From a bacterium (GTDB taxonomy: Bacteria > Oederibacteriota > PGYV01 > DSBP01), in the NCBI GenBank assembly GCA_011049465.1, contig DSBP01000207.1, positions 1 to 6,849 on the forward strand: 6,849 bases of DNA. The letters run 5' to 3'. The notes under the pieces are model-generated. The model saw nothing but the letters and a program-made list of their open reading frames with translations, was not told the origin of the DNA and did no database searches. Positions 1 to 5,291 of the stretch are shown in pieces (position 1 is the stretch's first letter; each line of letters starts with the position of its first letter). A program made the position numbers and the translations under genes.

Positions 1-237
1 GAATAAACTGAAAAGTTAAAACTGAAAACTGAAAGTTATGTCACGCTGTCCGCTCCATTCTGCGCCAGTATGTTTTGGGCGATAGTTGTTTTGTGGTTGT
101 ATTCACTTTAAACTTTAAAATTTCAACTTTCAATTGCCGTACTTGATGCTACCCACCCCGTCCTGCGATGGTTGCACGTTACGGCAATACTTGTTTAGCA
201 GCCTGCAAAAAACAAGGATTAAATACCGTGATGCGTC
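1..237. other. Gene-free left end with AT-rich low-complexity words
   Basis: No convincing gene is seen here. Positions 1-40 and 104-135 are built from overlapping short words such as AACTGAAA, AAAGTTA, AACTTTAAA and TTTCAACTTTCAATT. Similar words recur at 5693-5722, 5785-5812, 6589-6617 and 6738-6766, always between genes. The open frame at 134-331 has no good ribosome binding site and runs through the REP-like repeat, so I do not call it. The stretch between 136 and 237 is not otherwise recognised. Confidence 0.6.
133..188. repeat. 9-bp inverted repeat with 38-nt loop
   Basis: ATTGCCGTA at 133-141 is the exact reverse complement of TACGGCAAT at 180-188. The loop between them is 38 nt and holds no clear second stem. 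No T-run follows, so it is not a rho-independent terminator. It could be a degraded small mobile repeat or chance. Confidence 0.3.
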
Positions 238-287
238 GTTGGGGCGATTCACGAATCGCCCAAAGCGGGTTGTCTTTCAGTGTTTGT
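238..287 (+). repeat. REP-like 50-bp repeat, copy 1 (hairpin plus conserved tail)
   Basis: GTTG (238-241, a degenerate GTAG) is followed by GGGCGATTC (242-250), AC, and GAATCGCCC (253-261), giving a perfect 9-bp stem. The tail CAAAGCGGGTTGTCTTTC and TGTTTGT follow. The whole 50 bp matches 6680-6729 at 47 of 50 positions without gaps; the differences are T240/A6682, C252/T6694 and A279/G6721. GTAG directly 5' of a palindrome is the hallmark of bacterial REP sequences moved by REP-associated tyrosine transposases (RAYTs). No such transposase lies in this window. Confidence 0.8.
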
Positions 288-304
288 TATTAATAAGCGT
301 GCGC

Positions 305-332
305 TTGACAAAAACCTTTTTATATGGATAAC
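305..332 (+). promoter_or_regulatory. Probable promoter of the queF operon
   Basis: A perfect -35 TTGACA (305-310) is followed after 16 bp by GATAAC (327-332), which matches TATAAT at four of six positions. It sits about 40 bp before the queF start, and the REP-like repeat ends only 17 bp upstream. No preQ1 riboswitch fold is evident in the short leader. Confidence 0.5.
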
Positions 333-371
333 TGTAAACAGCGGTAGTAAAACGGGAAACGGTGAAAAATA

Positions 372-770
372 ATGGCAAAGGCAGAAGGAAAGACATTTAA
401 ATTTGACACAGAGAAGGTTATTAATCCGGGTTTTCTTGAAACCATTAAATATACGGGCGGAAGGCAGCTCATAGAATACAAAACCGCCGAGTTTTCCGCT
501 GTATGCCCTTTTTCGGGGCTTCCGGACATAGGAACGGTAATAATAAGATACATACCCTCAAACCGCCTGCTTGAACTCAAGTCGCTTAAATACTATTTTG
601 TGAGTTTTAGGAACGCGGGGATTTATCAGGAAAAGGCGACTGACAGGATATTTAAGGACGTGAAGAAAATACTGCGGCCCGGGTATCTTTATGTTGAAAC
701 CGTGTATAACACAAGGGGCGGCATAGATGCCCGCTGCATAATGGAAGCGGGAAAAAAGGCCGGGCGTTGA
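372..770 (+). CDS. queF: NADPH-dependent preQ0 reductase (7-cyano-7-deazaguanine reductase, QueF type I)
   Basis: QueF reduces the nitrile of preQ0 to the aminomethyl group of preQ1 with two NADPH, a cytosolic step in queuosine tRNA modification. This is the short, single-domain form (132 aa). Visible signatures are the catalytic Cys45 in VCPFSGLPD, the proton-donor Asp52, the QueF motif ELKSLKYYF (68-76), Glu87 in the substrate pocket, and the C-terminal TRGGID (114-119). The residue before Glu87 is Gln86, where the Bacillus subtilis enzyme has His (FHE), and Lys88 follows where I recall many relatives carrying His (YQEH). The ATG at 372 has only a weak GGTG SD at 361-364. The stop codon abuts the GTG of the next gene, so the two are surely co-transcribed. 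No other queuosine gene is present here. Identification is firm. Confidence 0.95.
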   Translation: MAKAEGKTFKFDTEKVINPGFLETIKYTGGRQLIEYKTAEFSAVCPFSGLPDIGTVIIRYIPSNRLLELKSLKYYFVSFRNAGIYQEKATDRIFKDVKKILRPGYLYVETVYNTRGGIDARCIMEAGKKAGR

Positions 771-2366
771 GTGGAAAATAAGCCGCGCTTGTGGAAGCCG
801 GCGGCTGCGGCGGTTATTCTGTCCCTTTTTTTTCAGTATTCCTGTTCTCCCAAACCATCCCTTGAGAAACGCCTGGCATCAAACGACACGAAAATCATAA
901 AGGCGGCAATTACGGACGCGTGGCGGCTCGGCAGGGAAGACCTCATTACTGTGATTGCCGATTTTCTTGAAAACAGGGAGCTTGGCCCGCACGCGGCTTT
1001 CGCGTTGTCTCTGCTTGACCCGGGGATGGCGGCCTCTGCGGCCACGAACAGGATCTCCTCTGCGAAAAACAGGGAAGCACACCTCTTTTGTCTTTACCTG
1101 ATATCAAAAAACCACAGCGGGACTGTGCCCGCTTATGTGAGGGCAAATGAGGCGGGGTTTGAGGGCGCTGAAAAGTACGCCGCGGACATGATACTCACCG
1201 TTGAGGACCCCGGCCGTTTAAGGGGTGTTCTTGACGCTGCTGAAGCGGGCAGGCTAAAGGGGAGCCCGCTGCTTAAGGAATTTGCCCTGTTGCTCGGGGA
1301 AAAACGCGTGAGGGAAGCGGTTCCTTTTCTTGAGAAACTGGCAGCTGAATCAAAGGAAGCCTCTGCCCATGCGTCGTGGGCATTGTCGCGGATAAGGGAG
1401 AAAAAGGGGCCTGAATTTGACGTGAAAGAACGTTTCATAAAATCCGGCGGTTTTTTTGAGCGCGACAGGGGAAATCCCGTTCTCCCCGTTGTTGAGGGAA
1501 CATACAAATCATGGCACACAGCGAATCCTGACATACTTTTAAAAGACGGAATGATGTATTACTATTACAGGGCGGGCGACGGCCGCGACAGGATAGCGCT
1601 CGCGACAGTGCCGCTTGAGCGGTTTGACGGCAAAACCTTTTACGATTATGAATTCAACCCGATTATTGACATTGGGAGGGATTCTTTTGATGACATGGCT
1701 GTCCTTGACCCTGCGGCAGTGGTTTTTAACAATAAGGTGTTCCTGTATTACAGCGGGCTTGGAAAGGGGGAGGATTCTGTCGGGTTGGCTGTCTCCAAAA
1801 ACTATTACAATTTTTCCAAGTACAAAAAAAATCCCGTAATAACAGGCAGGGCGCCTGAAGTTGTGCTCAAAGACGGGATAATTTACATGTATTATGTGCT
1901 TCCAAACCCGCGCGGAGGATATACGGTTCATCTCGCGACATCTGATGACGGTTACAGGTTCGAGAAGTTCAGAAGGCCGGTATTTGAGCCGGCGAGCGAC
2001 ATAAGGGCATGGGACGGTAAAACAGTGACAGTTCCCAGGATTGTTGAGAAAGAGGGCATGTATTATATGCTTTACGCGGGTGATAACAGATACATGGATT
2101 ACCCGCCCTTTTTCGGCCTGGCTTTCTCACATGACCTTGTGAACTGGCACAGGTCCGGCCAAAACCCTCTTTTTTCACGCGGTGAAGAGGGCGCGTTTGA
2201 CGAAGGCGCGATATGGTACGGCCAGCTCTTTGAGCATGGGAGGAAGTGGTACCTGTGGTACGAGGGATGGGGCGGTGGGGAGAGCAGGGAAAAGGAGTAC
2301 GGCCCGGGCGGCCGCTCGCAGATAGGGCTCGCAATAAGCGGGGTTGATTTAAGGGATATGCTGTAG
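771..2366 (+). CDS. Probable lipoprotein: HEAT-like helical region fused to GH43/GH32/GH130-type five-bladed beta-propeller
   Basis: 531 aa. The N-terminus has basic residues (K4, R6, K9), a hydrophobic run (about 11-21) and Cys25 in FFQYSC, so export and lipidation are likely, although the lipobox is not canonical (Gln at -3). Residues about 30-210 are alanine- and leucine-rich helices resembling HEAT repeats. From about 235 to the end is a beta-propeller of the glycoside-hydrolase type: the blade-boundary motif NPV/NPI/RPV/NPL occurs five times (235, 296, 354, 402, 465), and aromatic strands such as MMYYYYRA, VFLYYSG, IYMYYV, YYMLYAG and WYLWYEG recur once per blade. Asp254 (ANPD), Asp313 (LDPA) and Glu363 (APEV) fall in blades 1, 2 and 3, where GH43/GH32 enzymes keep their Asp-Asp-Glu triad. 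That suggests an active glycosidase or phosphorylase, but the substrate cannot be read. The GTG start directly follows the queF stop (TGAGTG), implying translational coupling; a TTG at 789 is a less likely start. Confidence 0.8.
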   Translation: MENKPRLWKPAAAAVILSLFFQYSCSPKPSLEKRLASNDTKIIKAAITDAWRLGREDLITVIADFLENRELGPHAAFALSLLDPGMAASAATNRISSAKNREAHLFCLYLISKNHSGTVPAYVRANEAGFEGAEKYAADMILTVEDPGRLRGVLDAAEAGRLKGSPLLKEFALLLGEKRVREAVPFLEKLAAESKEASAHASWALSRIREKKGPEFDVKERFIKSGGFFERDRGNPVLPVVEGTYKSWHTANPDILLKDGMMYYYYRAGDGRDRIALATVPLERFDGKTFYDYEFNPIIDIGRDSFDDMAVLDPAAVVFNNKVFLYYSGLGKGEDSVGLAVSKNYYNFSKYKKNPVITGRAPEVVLKDGIIYMYYVLPNPRGGYTVHLATSDDGYRFEKFRRPVFEPASDIRAWDGKTVTVPRIVEKEGMYYMLYAGDNRYMDYPPFFGLAFSHDLVNWHRSGQNPLFSRGEEGAFDEGAIWYGQLFEHGRKWYLWYEGWGGGESREKEYGPGGRSQIGLAISGVDLRDML

Positions 2367-2375
2367 GTGAGGGGC

Positions 2376-2918
2376 CTATTTTCTGCCCGGTTTCCGTGTT
2401 TTGTATAAGAGAGTTTTGAATCTTTCAAATTTTTCCCCGGCGCCCTCTTTTTGTGACCAGTTCTCTATATTTTTCATATCAACCCGCTGCGCCTGTGCGA
2501 CCAGCAGGGCCTGTTTCAGGGATTCGGGGTCGTTCCAATGATAGTAGGCGGCAAGCCGGTCCTTGACACAGTCGGTGGATGTCAGTAAAACGAGTGTCTG
2601 TATTTTGTTGAATTTTCTTATCGGGAACTCGTGGCCTATTGATACGGGAGGCGGAGGGAATTCGACAAACAGCCTGCAGCCCGGGCGTTTGTAATACCTT
2701 CCGGTGCGTTTGAAGCCGATTGTTTTCATTACCGGGTCCAGTTCTTTCAGAGGCATATCAGACACAAAATCAAGATCCAGAGAGAAGTATTTATTGCGGG
2801 AGTAAATAGAGACACAAGCTCCTCCTACCAAAACCGCGCTGATGTCATTTTTCAGAAGTTCTTTGCTGACAATCAGCGCCAGTTTTTTTATGCTGATTTT
2901 ATCCCAGTTTATTCTCAT
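2376..2918 (-). CDS. Nucleotidyltransferase-fold protein, AbiEii/DUF6036-like (possible toxin)
   Basis: 180 aa. The nucleotidyltransferase signature is visible: VLVGGACVSIYS (29-40) followed by the acidic pair D48-L-D50, with a likely third carboxylate at Glu86 (FVEF). A second conserved-looking block is TDCVKDRLAAYYHWND (115-130), which I associate with stand-alone nucleotidyltransferases paired with small winged-helix proteins. The C-terminus is basic (KTRKPGRK). The ATG overlaps the stop of the upstream regulator as ATGA (2915-2918), so translation is coupled. AbiEii toxins are nucleotidyltransferases encoded with a winged-helix antitoxin in overlapping frames; this protein is shorter than typical AbiEii, and toxicity is inferred. 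It could instead be a housekeeping or antibiotic-type nucleotidyltransferase. It converges on the lipoprotein gene with a 9-bp gap and no terminator hairpin. Confidence 0.78.
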   Translation of the reverse strand: MRINWDKISIKKLALIVSKELLKNDISAVLVGGACVSIYSRNKYFSLDLDFVSDMPLKELDPVMKTIGFKRTGRYYKRPGCRLFVEFPPPPVSIGHEFPIRKFNKIQTLVLLTSTDCVKDRLAAYYHWNDPESLKQALLVAQAQRVDMKNIENWSQKEGAGEKFERFKTLLYKTRKPGRK

Positions 2919-3241
2919 GGCTTGCCTTTGCGCCTGGGCCTTGTCCGCTGCCTGTAAAAACGCTCCAACTCGGCTTCAGGAAGGGCGTCCAGCGCTTTTT
3001 GCAGGATTGCCTTCAGTTCGGGGAGAAAAGGGTACCGGGGGTTAAAACCGTAAAGGCGGATCTTTCCCTTTTTCTGTCCGGATATAATCCCGCCGTTTTC
3101 CAGCCGTTTCAGCTGCTGCGCTATCCCGTTTACAGGGATGCCAAATGCGGAGCTGATGCCCCGTATATAACCGTTCTCATAGATTAAGAGGTAAAAGAGT
3201 ATTTTTTCTATTACCCTGTTGCCTAACAGCGGCTCAAGCAT
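2915..3241 (-). CDS. Small winged helix-turn-helix regulator (putative antitoxin-like partner)
   Basis: 108 aa. Helices at about 8-20, 25-33 and 37-49 form a helix-turn-helix (IRGISSAFGIPVNGIAQQLKRLEN), followed by a wing (GIISGQKKGKIRLYGFN, 51-67). The tail ends in a basic RTRPRRKGKP, which I recall as characteristic of a widespread family next to nucleotidyltransferases. The ATG has an ideal GGAGG (complement of 3248-3252) six bases upstream. It is the first gene of a two-gene unit, overlapping the nucleotidyltransferase by 4 bp. The promoter and repeated ATGTACAT sites just upstream suggest that the protein represses its own operon, as winged-helix antitoxins such as AbiEi do; that role is inferred. 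Confidence 0.8.
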   Translation of the reverse strand: MLEPLLGNRVIEKILFYLLIYENGYIRGISSAFGIPVNGIAQQLKRLENGGIISGQKKGKIRLYGFNPRYPFLPELKAILQKALDALPEAELERFYRQRTRPRRKGKP

Positions 3242-3262
3242 GGCGCGCCTCCGTGTTTATGG

Positions 3263-3313
3263 CGTGTATATAATTTATGTACATATGTACATCATTTATG
3301 TACATTATACACG
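3263..3313. promoter_or_regulatory. Operator-like cluster: three ATGTACAT palindromes inside an 8-bp inverted repeat
   Basis: ATGTACAT, itself palindromic, occurs at 3277-3284, 3285-3292 and 3298-3305. The first two abut to form a 16-bp palindrome. The cluster is bracketed by CGTGTATA (3263-3270) and its complement TATACACG (3306-3313). It covers the -10 box and predicted transcription start of the winged-helix/nucleotidyltransferase promoter, which is the usual place for repressor binding. The cognate regulator is most simply the winged-helix protein itself; that is inference. Confidence 0.7.
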
Positions 3314-3332
3314 GCGAACAGCGGGATGTCAA
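3304..3332 (-). promoter_or_regulatory. Perfect-consensus sigma-70 promoter of the winged-helix/nucleotidyltransferase pair
   Basis: Read on the minus strand: TTGACA (3332-3327), a 17-bp spacer (3326-3310), then TATAAT (3309-3304). All twelve positions match consensus. The predicted start of transcription is near 3297, about 55 bases before the winged-helix ATG and inside the ATGTACAT repeats. A promoter this strong would normally need a repressor. Confidence 0.85.
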
Positions 3333-3418
3333 CAGATATTCCGTAAAAACAACAAATTATTTGTGATTCGTATTAAAAACCTCATGTTGAAGCCCTCGGT
3401 ATTTGAAAGGTTTTAAAT

Positions 3419-3441
3419 GTAGGCGCGGACTTTAGTCCGCG
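3419..3441 (+). repeat. GTAG-hairpin REP sequence (left half of a BIME-like pair)
   Basis: GTAG (3419-3422), G, then CGCGGACT (3424-3431), a TT loop, and AGTCCGCG (3434-3441): a perfect 8-bp stem. Its inverted partner lies 12 bp to the right and is interrupted by the IS element. The two differ by one stem base pair with a compensating change (G-C to A-T), which argues that the hairpin itself is maintained. Confidence 0.85.
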
Positions 3442-3464
3442 GGGGTTAAAACACGCGAACTGAA

Positions 3465-3480
3465 GAGACTGTCTCAAAAC
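3465..3480 (+). repeat. Left terminal inverted repeat of the IS
   Basis: GAGACTGTCTCAAAAC is the exact reverse complement of 5098-5113. The outer 11 bases (GAGAC-T-GTCTC) are themselves palindromic, so each end can form a small hairpin. Confidence 0.92.
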
Positions 3481-3502
3481 CTGTAATCGTTCTTTGAAAA
3501 GG

Positions 3503-3511
3503 TGGTATAAT
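3503..3511 (+). promoter_or_regulatory. Extended -10 promoter of the transposase
   Basis: TGG followed by TATAAT (3506-3511) is an extended -10 element. No good -35 box lies at the right distance (3483-3488 reads GTAATC). It is inside the IS, 30 bp before the transposase start. Confidence 0.5.
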
Positions 3512-3541
3512 AAGATAACAAATTAGTAAAGGAGGAATATT

Positions 3542-4978
3542 ATGCCGTCAATAAAAGCTAAAAGAAATCAAATGTATCTTCTTCCGCCTGTTCTGGACGA
3601 CTGGATTTTGAGTAATCATCCGGCAAGATTTATTGTTTGTTTTGTGGAAAGCCTCGATTTAAAACAAATGGGGTTCAAACAGGCCCCGGAAGAAGGCAGA
3701 CCGCCGTATGACAACGATATGCTGTTGTCAATCTGGCTATATGGGTTAATGAAAAATGTTAGAAGCACCAGGAAACTGGAAAACAGCCTTTATGATTCAA
3801 TCGCAATGAAATGGATAACCGGGGATGAACGCCCGGATCATAATACATTATGGCGTTTTTTTAATGACAATAGAGACAAAATAAAAGAAGTATTTAAGGG
3901 CACGGTAAATATGGCTATAGATTATAAAATGGTGGGATTTGAACTTCAGGCCATAGACGGAACCAGAATAATGGCGGATGTAAACAACGACAAAACAATA
4001 ACAGAAAAAGGACAGAAAAAGAGGCTTGTAAAGATAGAAAAAGAGATAGAAGCAATAATGAGTGAAATAGAAAAAAGCGGGAAAGAAGCGGAGGAAAACG
4101 GAGATAGTAAAAATGATTATGGAATACCGAAAGAGCTTCTGGATAAAGAAGAAATGCGGAAAGCAATAAAAGCAAGTCTGGAGATGCTGAAAAAAGAAGG
4201 GCAAAAAGAAAAGAATCCGACAGACAAGGAAGCGCGGTTTATGAAAGTGCGCGGAGCAGGGATAAAACAGGGATATAACGCGCAGGCAGTTGTTGATAGC
4301 AAGAACCAGATAATAACGGGAGCGGAATTAAACAACATATCGTCAGACAGCAAGGAATTGACTAAAATGATAAAGGAAGCCGAAAAAAACACAGAAACGG
4401 AAGCAAAGGAAACGCTTGTGGATAAAGGATATTATTCGGCGGAGGAAATCGCAAAAGCCGCGGAGCTTAAAAAGAATGTAATAATAAGTTTTGCCAATAA
4501 AAGTAAAAAAGGCAAATTTGCAAAAAGTAATTTTAAATACAATAAATCCAAAGACGAGTACATCTGTCCCGAAGGAAAAAGATTAACATATGGAGGCGCA
4601 ATAATAAGGAAAGACAGAGGAAACAAAAAAGAATACACCTATATATGCAGAGATTATTGTGACTGCAAGAATCATAAAGAATGCACCAAAAGTAAAAGGG
4701 GGCGTGTAATCAAGACGATAAATGAAGAACAGTTGATAAACGAAATGAAAGAACGAGCTGCAGCAGAAAACTGGAAAGAAAAATTAAAAGCGCGGGGAAA
4801 AATAGTTGAGCCAATTTTTGCGCATGTAAAAGAACGGCTCGGCCTAAGACGATTTAGTGTACGCGGGATGTATAAAGCAAAAGTCCAGTGGTTTATCACC
4901 TGCGCCGTGTATAATTTGAAGAAAATATACGGATACCAGTTAAATTACAAGGCAAGATTAAGGCTGCCGGAAACATGA
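3542..4978 (+). CDS. IS1182-family DDE transposase
   Basis: 478 aa, full length for the family. The N-terminus carries a DUF772-like helical domain (about 50-120; PPYDNDMLLSIWLYGL and later DHNTLWRFF). The catalytic triad is readable as Asp139 in AIDGT, Asp294 in LVDKGYYS and Glu423 in VEPIFAHVKERLG, the last followed by the RRFSVRGMYKAKVQW block and a C-terminal YNLKKI. A lysine- and glutamate-rich, probably coiled-coil insertion occupies about 155-230. A cysteine cluster (C342, C369, C373, C375, C381) just before the Glu block may bind metal. The ATG is preceded by AAAGGAGG at 3528-3535, six bases upstream, a strong site. No frameshift or internal stop is seen, so the enzyme should be functional. 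Confidence 0.95.
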   Translation: MPSIKAKRNQMYLLPPVLDDWILSNHPARFIVCFVESLDLKQMGFKQAPEEGRPPYDNDMLLSIWLYGLMKNVRSTRKLENSLYDSIAMKWITGDERPDHNTLWRFFNDNRDKIKEVFKGTVNMAIDYKMVGFELQAIDGTRIMADVNNDKTITEKGQKKRLVKIEKEIEAIMSEIEKSGKEAEENGDSKNDYGIPKELLDKEEMRKAIKASLEMLKKEGQKEKNPTDKEARFMKVRGAGIKQGYNAQAVVDSKNQIITGAELNNISSDSKELTKMIKEAEKNTETEAKETLVDKGYYSAEEIAKAAELKKNVIISFANKSKKGKFAKSNFKYNKSKDEYICPEGKRLTYGGAIIRKDRGNKKEYTYICRDYCDCKNHKECTKSKRGRVIKTINEEQLINEMKERAAAENWKEKLKARGKIVEPIFAHVKERLGLRRFSVRGMYKAKVQWFITCAVYNLKKIYGYQLNYKARLRLPET

Positions 4979-5043
4979 AGCCGAGAAAAAGAAAAGAATT
5001 AAAGAAAAAGCTGAAGAAAAGAAGAAGAAGGCTGGAAGAATAA
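4975..5043 (+). CDS. Tiny lysine/arginine-rich reading frame overlapping the transposase stop
   Basis: An ATG at 4975 overlaps the transposase TGA as ATGA and opens 22 codons before TAA at 5041-5043. The product, beginning MKPRKRKELKKK, is almost wholly Lys, Arg, Glu and Leu. Start-stop coupling could allow its translation. It may equally be a chance frame in a purine-rich 3' tail, or a leftover C-terminus of the transposase put out of frame by an old indel. No function is assigned. Confidence 0.25.
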   Translation: MKPRKRKELKKKLKKRRRRLEE

Positions 5044-5097
5044 GAGGAAATAGCTTAAAAAAACGACATAGGCGGATTAAAGTGTTACTTTAAAATA

Positions 5098-5113
5098 GTT
5101 TTGAGACAGTCTC
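5098..5113 (-). repeat. Right terminal inverted repeat of the IS
   Basis: GTTTTGAGACAGTCTC is the exact reverse complement of the left end at 3465-3480. It lies 119 bases after the transposase stop. Confidence 0.92.
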
Positions 5114-5223
5114 TGAAGTTCGCGGCTACAAGAAACGGAAAAAAACAAGCGCGAACACGCTTTGGCCGGCGCGGGTTTTACCCTGAATTACAAAATATAA
5201 AATGAGCGCCGTTCCGAAAAGTG

Positions 5224-5251
5224 TTGCCTAAAAATCCTTAAAATGTATAAT
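5224..5251 (+). promoter_or_regulatory. Probable promoter of the carbonic-anhydrase-like gene
   Basis: TTGCCT (5224-5229, four of six matches to the -35 consensus), a 16-bp spacer, then a perfect TATAAT (5246-5251). It would start transcription near 5258, about 34 bases before the gene. A second TATAAT at 5269-5274 lacks a -35 box and lies too close to the SD. Confidence 0.55.
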
Positions 5252-5291
5252 ACTCCTGCCTTAAAGACTATAATAAATTCTGGAGGAGAAT

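Larger units (their letters stand above)
3465..5113 (+). mobile_element. Complete IS1182-family insertion sequence
   Basis: The element is about 1649 bp with identical 16-bp terminal inverted repeats and one transposase gene. TGAA flanks both ends (3461-3464 and 5114-5117). Because bases next to the ends happen to pair, the boundary can also be read as 17-bp repeats with a GA duplication, or 15-bp repeats with a CTGAAG duplication; all three restore the same 18-bp palindromic target. Intact ends, an intact transposase and a clean duplication indicate a recent and possibly still active insertion. Its coding strand is visibly richer in A (AAA, ATA and GAA codons) than neighbouring genes. Confidence 0.93.
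3454..5129 (-). repeat. Second REP of the pair, split at its loop by the IS element
   Basis: CGCGAACT (3454-3461) on the left and AGTTCGCG (5117-5124) plus G and CTAC (5126-5129, the complement of GTAG) on the right are the two arms of one hairpin. Removing the IS and one copy of the duplicated target gives CGCGAACT-GA-AGTTCGCG. Read on the minus strand this is GTAG, C, CGCGAACT, TC, AGTTCGCG, the same design as the REP at 3419-3441. The original unit was therefore two REPs facing each other across about 12 bp. Confidence 0.85.

Noticed and set aside
134..331. 65-codon plus-strand reading frame
   Set aside because: It has no SD, crosses the REP-like hairpin and the queF promoter, and has no recognisable domain.
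333..371. preQ1 riboswitch in the queF leader
   Set aside because: The leader after the predicted promoter is under 45 nt, and I see no pseudoknot pairing or C-rich aptamer core.
320..580. Antisense frame across queF
   Set aside because: It lies opposite a firmly identified gene and has no independent signals; the same holds for the frames antisense to the lipoprotein, transposase and SDR genes.
2364..2378. Shared terminator between the lipoprotein and nucleotidyltransferase genes
   Set aside because: Only 9 bp separate the two stop codons and no GC-rich hairpin with a T-run is visible on either strand.
3352..3364. ACAAAT-T-ATTTGT odd palindrome upstream of the winged-helix promoter
   Set aside because: It is short and AT-only at its core, it lies upstream of the -35 box, and it occurs once; chance is likely.
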